Shown one piece after another: positions 6,900-11,441 of a stretch of 11,441 nt of DNA. Every line of letters starts with the position of its first letter. Position 1 is the first letter of the stretch. The position numbers were made by a program, and so were the translations under genes. The DNA is taken from contig JAIRLW010000539.1 in the NCBI GenBank assembly GCA_031259095.1, positions 1 through 11,441 on the forward strand, given 5' to 3'. This DNA comes from Planctomycetaceae bacterium. GTDB taxonomy: Bacteria; Planctomycetota; Planctomycetia; Pirellulales; Thermoguttaceae. Under the pieces are notes generated by a model. The model was not told the DNA's origin and did no database searches. It saw nothing but the letters and a program-made list of their open reading frames with translations.

Positions 6900-6912
6900 T
6901 TTAGAAGTTACT
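6896..6912 (+). repeat. Copy of the 17-bp dispersed repeat, overlapping the nadB stop
   Basis: AGTTTTTAGAAGTTACT is identical to 1184-1200. On the minus strand it encodes the last NadB residues (S-N-F) and the TAA stop. Confidence 0.75.
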
Positions 6913-8535
6913 TTTTACTAAAATTTCCTCTTGTTTAACTGAATGTTCCGCGTTTGGGAGAGTTTCGGGATAATCGGAACGATTATGCGCTCCCCGTGTT
7001 TCACGGCGTTGCAATGCTCCTTCCAGAATGAGACGGGCAACCAGCAACATGTTCTGAATTTCCCAACCTTCAATGGATTGAAATTGTTGCGAAAAAACGT
7101 AGCCCGACCAATGGAGCGTGTCTTCCAACGCCCCGCGTAAACCATCCTCGTTACGAACAACTCCGGCAGTGCGCCAGAGTAAACTCTTTAACGCGTTTCG
7201 AATATCCGCCAAATCAATAAGTGAATGAAATTGTTGCTGTATTGAGTCAAGCGGCGGCAACGGCGGATTTTCAATGGATTCAACTTGATAATCGTTGTGC
7301 ATTATCTGAGCGGTTTTTGAAGCCAAACGCCCCGACGATTCACCGAACACCAAAGCTTCAAGTAAACTGTTTGAAGCAAGCCGGTTGGCTCCATGCAATC
7401 CGGTACTCGAAACTTCGCCAATGGCCCAAAGACCATTCAACGAACTGTGTCCGTCCTGATCCACAAGAATTCCCCCCATCGAATAATGAGCGCCGGGACG
7501 AACCGGAATTCGGTCTTTGGCAATATCGATACCGAAATGAAGACATGTTGCCGCAATTCCGGGAAAACGTGCGTAAATCCAATCCGCCGGTTTGTGCGTT
7601 AAATCAAGATAAACATTGGGCGAATTGGTTTTTTCCATTTGCCGGACAATACTGCGACTCACCACATCGCGCGGAGCCAATTCCGCGCGTTCATCATAAT
7701 CAGGCATAAAACGGTAGCCTTTCCGGTCAACAAGCAACGCTCCTTCACCACGCATTGCCTCCGAAATCAAACTGCGACTGCTTCCGGCAATATACAAAAC
7801 GGTTGGATGAAACTGGACAAATTCCATATCGCGGATTTTTGCTCCCGCACGGTATGCCATCGCAATTCCGTCTCCAGCGGCAATTTCAGGATTGGTTGTC
7901 TCCCGATAAAGTTGACCAATACCGCCGCTGGCAAGAATCGTTTGTTTTGCCCAAATAAGTTCTTTTTCATCATGCTTTTTCCAATACACAATCGCCCCGC
8001 GACAACAATTGTCCGCCGTCAACAAATCAAGGGCAAACGTATTTTCCCAAATCCGAATATTAGAACGCCGTTTGATTTCTTCAATCATTGACCGAATCAA
8101 TTCCTTGCCGGTTGAATCGCCGTTGGCGTGTAAAATCCGATCACTTCGGTGTCCGCCTTCACGACCAAGCAGAATTTCGCCGTCGGCTTTTTTATCGAAT
8201 TTCGTACCGATTTCGAGTAAATTTCGGATTTCCTCAGGACCGCTCCGCACAACACGTTCAACCACCGCGCGTTCACAAAGTTCACCGCCGGCAATCAGCG
8301 TGTCTTCGATATGTTCTTCGAGCGTATCGGTTTTCGCCCAAACGCTTGCGATTCCGCCTTGCGCATAAATACTGTTGGAATTTTCGAGTCCGTTTTTGCA
8401 AATCAAAAGAACTTGCAACGCCGGATCAACCGCCAACGCCGCACGAAATCCGGCTAAACCGCCGCCAATGACTAAAACATCCGTAAAAAAATGCGGATGA
8501 CGCTTCGGATGAAACGGAATAAGATAACGAAACAT
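6901..8535 (-). CDS. nadB: L-aspartate oxidase
   Basis: Cytoplasmic FAD enzyme oxidising L-aspartate to iminoaspartate, the first step of de novo NAD synthesis, with NadA (not in this window) as partner. The 544 residues show the full family pattern. The FAD Rossmann motif GGGLAG is at residues 24-29 after DVLVI. NSIYAQGGIASVW and HIEDTLIAGGELC follow, then EGGHRSDRILHANGDSTGKE and ASGGIGQLYRETTNP. DMEFVQFHPTVLY, EAMRGEGALLVD and APRDVVSRSIVRQ carry the substrate-side residues. PGAHYSMGGILVD and GLHGANRLASNSLLEALVFG complete the FAD fold. The HPT/RGEGA/HYSMGG set separates NadB from most fumarate reductase/succinate dehydrogenase flavoproteins, and no SdhB/C genes are adjacent. The start ATG at 8535 is just upstream of the fold; heptamer repeats abut it. 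The stop codon lies in a dispersed repeat. Confidence 0.96.
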   Translation of the reverse strand: MFRYLIPFHPKRHPHFFTDVLVIGGGLAGFRAALAVDPALQVLLICKNGLENSNSIYAQGGIASVWAKTDTLEEHIEDTLIAGGELCERAVVERVVRSGPEEIRNLLEIGTKFDKKADGEILLGREGGHRSDRILHANGDSTGKELIRSMIEEIKRRSNIRIWENTFALDLLTADNCCRGAIVYWKKHDEKELIWAKQTILASGGIGQLYRETTNPEIAAGDGIAMAYRAGAKIRDMEFVQFHPTVLYIAGSSRSLISEAMRGEGALLVDRKGYRFMPDYDERAELAPRDVVSRSIVRQMEKTNSPNVYLDLTHKPADWIYARFPGIAATCLHFGIDIAKDRIPVRPGAHYSMGGILVDQDGHSSLNGLWAIGEVSSTGLHGANRLASNSLLEALVFGESSGRLASKTAQIMHNDYQVESIENPPLPPLDSIQQQFHSLIDLADIRNALKSLLWRTAGVVRNEDGLRGALEDTLHWSGYVFSQQFQSIEGWEIQNMLLVARLILEGALQRRETRGAHNRSDYPETLPNAEHSVKQEEILVKSNF

Positions 8536-8625
8536 AGTGAATAGTTAATAGTTAATAGTTGATAGTGTGGGGAATTTCTAAGGAATTATTTTGTCCCATT
8601 CGTCCCTTTTGTTCCTAATGGTCCC
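8535..8625. repeat. TAGTTAA heptamer array plus period-9 GTCCC array (inverted copy of 1-141 arrangement)
   Basis: Heptamers TAGTGAA, TAGTTAA, TAGTTAA, TAGTTGA run from 8535 to 8562, starting at the nadB start codon. GTCCC at 8593-8597 and 8602-8606, GTTCC at 8611-8615 and GTCCC at 8621-8625 keep an approximately 9-base spacing. Read on the minus strand, the order is the same as at the window start: GGGAC array, then CAACTAT/TTAACTA array. Confidence 0.75.
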
Positions 8626-9083
8626 TAATTTTGAGCAGTGTCCATTGTTTCTGTGATATTTTGCCCTGCCATTTCTAACGCTTTGGCAAATATCTTTTCT
8701 GAAAGGTAACAAAAACTTTGCGGGGCATGGAGATGTTTGTCGATATCGGAAAGTGCAACAGGTTTTTCAAACGGAATGTAACGGTCAATAATAATACCGA
8801 CCGCCTTTTTTGATCGGTCATAATATTCGTCATAAACATGACGACAAACGCCGCTAAGATGATGATATTGTACCCAAATTTCATTAGGCGTGCCGGAAAC
8901 CACTTTTTTGACGGTCATGTAACCGACCGCTTTTTTTAATGTTGCGCATTGGTAAACCAAAATGTATCGCAAATGGTCAGGCAACATCACCTTGCGAAAT
9001 TCAATTTTTTTCTTTCTCCGTCGAAATAAGTCAATATATTCACGGTACAAAGACATCAGAACTATCGGTGTTTTTTCGGACAT
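8625..9083 (-). CDS. ASCH/PUA-like domain protein
   Basis: A 152-residue protein whose N-terminal two-thirds fits the ASCH (PUA-like) fold. The opening strand PIVLMSLYREYIDLFRRRKK, followed by KIEFRK, matches the family pattern of hydrophobic-S-(I/L)-x-x-x-(Y/F)-x-x-x-I-x-x-G/R-x-K-x-x-EFR(K/R). A hydrophobic strand (RYILVYQCA), VGYMTVKKVVSGTPNEIW, and a C-terminal PxxL...APQSFCYL follow in the expected order. ASCH domains are thought to bind RNA or modified nucleosides; some proteins are annotated as transcriptional regulators and a few have enzymatic activity. Nothing here identifies the ligand. No helix-turn-helix is evident. The ATG at 9083 has no clear Shine-Dalgarno site. The stop overlaps the end of the GTCCC repeat array, 89 bases before nadB, and there is no functional link to nadB. 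Confidence 0.72.
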   Translation of the reverse strand: MSEKTPIVLMSLYREYIDLFRRRKKKIEFRKVMLPDHLRYILVYQCATLKKAVGYMTVKKVVSGTPNEIWVQYHHLSGVCRHVYDEYYDRSKKAVGIIIDRYIPFEKPVALSDIDKHLHAPQSFCYLSEKIFAKALEMAGQNITETMDTAQN

Positions 9084-9132
9084 AAAATATTACAGATCAA
9101 TTAAGTGTTAAATGTTCACAAAAGGTTTTAAA

Positions 9133-9197
9133 AAATAGAAAAATAGAAAAATAGAAAAATAATTTTGTGTCTTTTTGTGTTTTTTGCGGTTGAAACT
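9133..9197. repeat. (AAATAGAA)3 tandem repeat followed by a TGTGT-rich degenerate repeat
   Basis: Three exact AAATAGAA octamers at 9133-9156 are followed by TTTTGTGTCTTTTTGTGTTT and TTTTGCGGTTGAAACTCC (9163-9197). The latter resembles 5869-5900. No gene is visible between 9084 and 9235. Confidence 0.6.
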
Positions 9198-9235
9198 CCT
9201 TATTTGAAATTCAGAGTTCGAATCCAAGTTCCAGT

Positions 9236-9604
9236 TCAAGACGAGTTTCCCGTTTCTGTAAATCGGGAGGAACAAGAAAAATGTCCTGAAATGTTCGGCG
9301 AATCAATGGTTTCCGGTATTCGGTCAATAAATGAACCAATAACGTTGCGTAAATGCCGTAATTCCTCTTCAACGGCTTGATCGTCATTCTTGTCAGCAAG
9401 AAATTCACGAACAGCAATTCGGCGTTTGACAAGACGCTGATAAAATTTAACGAGTTCGCCGTAGGTTTCAAAAACCGGACACGACGGGTCTTCTTCACAC
9501 GAATTAATAACCGCAATTCGGTCAATCGCCAAAATTCGGTCTAACTCGTTATCCAAATCAAAATAATTTCGTTCAGGTTTTTTCAACGGTTTCGCATTTT
9601 TCAT
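9236..9604 (-). CDS. Small hypothetical protein, C-terminus possibly frameshifted
   Basis: Unrecognised 122-residue soluble protein, largely helical and rich in charged residues (e.g. FDLDNELDRILAIDRIAVI and YGELVKFYQRLVKRRIAVRE). One C-x(6)-C pair lies near residues 36-42. A GGGAG sequence about 10 bases before the ATG could act as Shine-Dalgarno. The last about 27 residues (SPNISGHFSCSSRF...) look unlike the rest. In the neighbouring frame the same DNA encodes a more protein-like, charged end (DIFLVPPDLQKRETRLELEL) that closes with TGA at 9211-9213. An indel around 9300 may therefore have truncated or altered the original C-terminus. It is transcribed divergently from the oxidoreductase gene. 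No function can be assigned. Confidence 0.55.
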   Translation of the reverse strand: MKNAKPLKKPERNYFDLDNELDRILAIDRIAVINSCEEDPSCPVFETYGELVKFYQRLVKRRIAVREFLADKNDDQAVEEELRHLRNVIGSFIDRIPETIDSPNISGHFSCSSRFTETGNSS

Positions 9605-9662
9605 ATTTCATTTACTCCCAATGTTGTCAATGGTAAAAAAATTGAAAAAATTTTTTCGGCTC

Positions 9663-9692
9663 TTGCATGTAAGCCTATCGTTTGATTATACT
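9663..9692 (+). promoter_or_regulatory. Sigma70-like promoter for the Gfo/Idh/MocA gene
   Basis: TATACT at 9687-9692 matches the -10 consensus in five of six bases. A weak TTGCAT at 9663-9668 lies 18 bases upstream. Predicted start is near 9699, giving a leader of about 55 bases that contains a strong AGGAG (9742-9746) six bases before the ATG. Confidence 0.4.
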
Positions 9693-9752
9693 ATTCTATT
9701 CGTTGAGTTGTAAAGACTCACTCTGGTTCATCCATAACTTTAGGAGAAAACG

Positions 9753-11111
9753 ATGATTTTAAAAAACTCAGTTAAAAATTCCGTATCCTCCAGCCGACGG
9801 CAATTTCTCAAAAATGCTGTTACCTTGTCGGCTGTTGCGACGGTTCCTTTTTATGTTTCCGGCAAAGTGCTTGGAAAAGACGGCGCTGTGCCGCCTAGCG
9901 AACAAATTATTCTCGGAGCATTGGGAATCGGCGGACGCGGAGGACATGATTTCAGTGTGTTCCTGAAGAATCCCGACGTTCGCTTCCTTTCCATTTGCGA
10001 CGTCCGAAAAAACCGCCGCGAATGGGTTAAACAACAAGCAGACGCAAAATACGGAAGTAACGATTGCACCATGTTCCGTAACATGTTTGAATTTTACGAT
10101 GCCAACCCGCAAATGGACGCGGTCTTAATTGCAACAGGCGACCGTTGGCACACGATGGCAACAATTGTTGCCGCGAAAGCCGGAAAAGACGTTTATTGTG
10201 AAAAGCCGTTGTCGTTGACGATTCAGGAAAGTCGGGCGGTCGAAAAAGCGGTTAATCGTTATGGGAGAGTGTTTCAGGCGGGAACGCAACGCCGGAATAT
10301 CGGTAACTTTCAACTCGCCGCAAAATTAGCCCACGAAGGAAAACTCGGTAAACTTACCGAAGTTCACGCCAACACGCTTAGTCCCGGAACAACTCACGAT
10401 TGGTTGCCTGCCCAACCGGAACCGGCACAAGACGAAGTTGATTGGGAACTTTGGCTCGGTCCTTGTCCTTGGCGACCATACAACGAATCTTATATTCGCG
10501 GCGGTTGGCGCGGATTTTACGATTTTCACGGCGGCGGCATTCTCGAATGGGGAACACATACCGTCGATCTCTGTCAATGGGCAAACCAATCCGATGATAC
10601 GGTACCGGTTGAATATTGGGCAACTTATAACGCAAAAGGCGGAAAAACCGCCCGTGTTGAAGCACGTTACGCTAATGGTGTGAAACTTGTTTGCCGGAAC
10701 GACGGTTGGCTTGGACTCGGAACTTGTTCCGCACGGTATGTCGGCGAAGAAGGTTGGGTCGAAACCGGCGATTCGGGACGAATGGAAGTTTCGTCCGATG
10801 CTCTGCGTCAAGAGTTAAAATATTTCGGAATGCCCGGTACATCGCCGGATAATCACATTCGGGAATTTTTGGACTGCGTTAAATCACGGAAAAAACCCGC
10901 TTCCAATGCCGATGTTGCCGCCAATGCCCACATTGCGTCGCATTGTGCAAAAATCGTGTGGGATCTCAATCCGGCGCAATTGTCGAATTCGGCAAAATCG
11001 TTTACCTTGAAGTTCGATCCGGTCAAGGAAGAATTTATCGGTAACACTTCTGAAGTCGAAACCGCTAATCGTCTTCGAAGCCGCGCCATGCGTTCTCCAT
11101 GGCGTTGCTAA
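9753..11111 (+). CDS. Tat-exported Gfo/Idh/MocA family oxidoreductase
   Basis: A 452-residue NAD(P)-dependent oxidoreductase of the Gfo/Idh/MocA superfamily. A twin-arginine signal SRRQFLK at residues 14-20 precedes a hydrophobic stretch (about 21-36), so export across the cytoplasmic membrane is predicted. GIGGRG (58-63) is the dinucleotide-binding loop and CD (82-83) the end of strand 2. ATGDRWH (127-133) and CEKPLSL (149-155) carry the conserved EKP lysine. HGGGILEWGTHTVDLCQW (from about residue 258) is the catalytic-helix region with G-x-H-x-x-D. The C-terminal half is the alpha/beta substrate domain. Planctomycetes encode many such Tat-bearing paralogs acting on sugars or cyclitols, sometimes with bound rather than free cofactor; the substrate here is unknown. 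AGGAG six bases before ATG makes the start secure. No partner gene lies within the window on its downstream side. Confidence 0.93.
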   Translation: MILKNSVKNSVSSSRRQFLKNAVTLSAVATVPFYVSGKVLGKDGAVPPSEQIILGALGIGGRGGHDFSVFLKNPDVRFLSICDVRKNRREWVKQQADAKYGSNDCTMFRNMFEFYDANPQMDAVLIATGDRWHTMATIVAAKAGKDVYCEKPLSLTIQESRAVEKAVNRYGRVFQAGTQRRNIGNFQLAAKLAHEGKLGKLTEVHANTLSPGTTHDWLPAQPEPAQDEVDWELWLGPCPWRPYNESYIRGGWRGFYDFHGGGILEWGTHTVDLCQWANQSDDTVPVEYWATYNAKGGKTARVEARYANGVKLVCRNDGWLGLGTCSARYVGEEGWVETGDSGRMEVSSDALRQELKYFGMPGTSPDNHIREFLDCVKSRKKPASNADVAANAHIASHCAKIVWDLNPAQLSNSAKSFTLKFDPVKEEFIGNTSEVETANRLRSRAMRSPWRC

Positions 11112-11123
11112 ATTTTAATTATT

Positions 11124-11306
11124 TGTAATATATCAGTGGAATCTTTGTCCCTCCATCTTTTCCCCATTTTCTGCGTCCTTTTGCGTATTCTGCGTTAAAT
11201 TTAAACACAGAATACGCAGAATATCGCAAAACACGCAGAAGAAAAGGAAAAACAAATCAATGGTTACTAACGTTTAATGTGAAAAAAATCCGCTGATATA
11301 TTACAA
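11124..11306. repeat. MITE-like nested inverted-repeat element
   Basis: The outer arms TGTAATATATCAGTGGA (11124-11140) and TCCGCTGATATATTACA (11289-11305) are complementary at 16 of 17 positions. Inside, TTCTGCGTCCTTTTGCG...TATTCTGCGTT (about 11168-11196) pairs imperfectly with ACAGAATACGCAGAATATCG... (about 11206-11243). The element is about 180 bp with no ORF. No transposase is nearby and no clear target-site duplication was identified by eye. The inner stem could also act as a terminator for the oxidoreductase gene. Confidence 0.65.
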
Positions 11307-11330
11307 TTATTTTAATTAATTGATTAAGGG

Positions 11331-11343
11331 AACTTCTAAAAAC
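11331..11343 (-). repeat. Copy of the AACTTCTAAAAAC dispersed repeat
   Basis: This is an exact 13-base match to the core of the copies at 1184-1200, 5767-5783 and 6896-6912. It lies 25 bases beyond the nested inverted-repeat element. Confidence 0.65.
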
Positions 11344-11347
11344 CCCC

Positions 11348-11375
11348 TTGTGATTATTTGATGTGATGTTATGAT
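11348..11375 (+). promoter_or_regulatory. Extended -10 promoter candidate for a gene at the right edge
   Basis: TTGTGA (11348-11353) and TATGAT (11370-11375) are separated by 16 bases, with TG at the extended -10 position (11367-11368). A start near 11382 would leave a leader of about 50 bases before the ATG at 11434. Confidence 0.4.
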
Positions 11376-11433
11376 ATTTTTTTATTTTGTTTTTCCCATT
11401 TTTTTCCACTTCATTTTAGGATAGGTTTATTTT

Positions 11434-11441
11434 ATGTCCCA
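11434..11441 (+). CDS. Possible start of a gene cut by the window edge
   Basis: ATGTCCCA at the last eight bases is preceded by AGGATAGG at 11418-11425 and by a promoter-like sequence at 11348-11375. Only two codons are visible, so no product can be suggested. The TGTCCCA could alternatively begin another GTCCC repeat array. Confidence 0.25.

Larger units (their letters stand above)
11112..11441. other. Repeat-rich spacer at the right edge
   Basis: About 330 bases after the oxidoreductase stop without a complete gene. It contains a nested inverted-repeat element (11124-11306), one copy of AACTTCTAAAAAC (11331-11343), a promoter-like sequence (11348-11375), and an ATG at 11434 that may begin the next gene. 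Confidence 0.7.

Noticed and set aside
7221..7709. A 162-codon plus-strand open frame opposite nadB, and other plus-strand frames up to 8471
   Set aside because: They lie wholly antisense to a strongly conserved NadB coding sequence, have no start signals or recognisable domains, and show the composition expected of a shadow frame.
6901..8535. Fumarate reductase or succinate dehydrogenase flavoprotein
   Set aside because: The overall motif order and length match L-aspartate oxidase, and no iron-sulfur or membrane subunit genes are adjacent.
4780..9083. A functional operon or new defence system linking nadB, the ASCH protein and the membrane paralogs
   Set aside because: Spacers are long and full of repeats, a hairpin separates nadB from the paralogs, and no nuclease, reverse transcriptase, toxin or ATPase domain is visible.
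9211..9525. A 104-codon minus-strand frame overlapping the small hypothetical gene
   Set aside because: Not listed as a separate gene. Only its last about 28 codons look protein-like, which fits a frameshift in the gene at 9236-9604 better than an independent gene.

Overview
The window looks like chromosomal DNA of a fairly AT-rich member of the Planctomycetota (inferred from content, not from a search). The main clue is the secreted-type protein at 2211-3899, whose N-terminus carries the LENRELLS signature. This resembles the LEPR-XLL motif common at the start of planctomycete exported beta-sandwich proteins. Other clues are a Tat-exported Gfo/Idh/MocA oxidoreductase, NP-x-x-VREL membrane proteins resembling planctomycete ABC-2 permeases, and sparse, irregular Shine-Dalgarno sites. 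No plasmid, phage, tRNA, rRNA, CRISPR or transposase gene is visible.

Layout: 1-329 is repeat-rich spacer with a possible 26-codon ORF. Rightward genes follow: a ferredoxin-nitroreductase fusion (330-1121), a YebC/TACO1-family translation factor (1237-2007), a LEPR-XLL/fibronectin-III surface protein with its own likely promoter (2211-3899), and the CDP-alcohol phosphatidyltransferase PgsA (3990-4739). A leftward block follows, listed by position: two tandem paralogous 7-TM proteins (4780-5655 and 5965-6807), L-aspartate oxidase NadB (6901-8535), an ASCH/PUA-like protein (8625-9083) and a small unrecognised protein (9236-9604) that may be frameshifted. After a divergent intergenic region comes the rightward Tat-dependent Gfo/Idh/MocA oxidoreductase (9753-11111). 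The right edge holds a promoter-like sequence and perhaps the first codons of another gene.

The genes do not form an obvious pathway: NadB (NAD synthesis), PgsA (phospholipid synthesis) and YebC (translation) are housekeeping functions, while the rest look accessory. I see no convincing new defence or metabolic system.

The unusual content lies between the genes. Nearly every spacer carries short dispersed repeats: period-7 TAGTTAA arrays, period-9 GGGAC arrays, a 13-17 bp AGTAACTTCTAAAAACT element in four copies, long inverted repeats, and GTG-rich degenerate repeats. Two of them run into the stop codons of nadB and yebC. A nested inverted-repeat element of about 180 bp (11124-11306) looks like a MITE. 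The tandem membrane paralogs share an approximately 95% identical 3' block but diverge strongly elsewhere, which suggests gene conversion.
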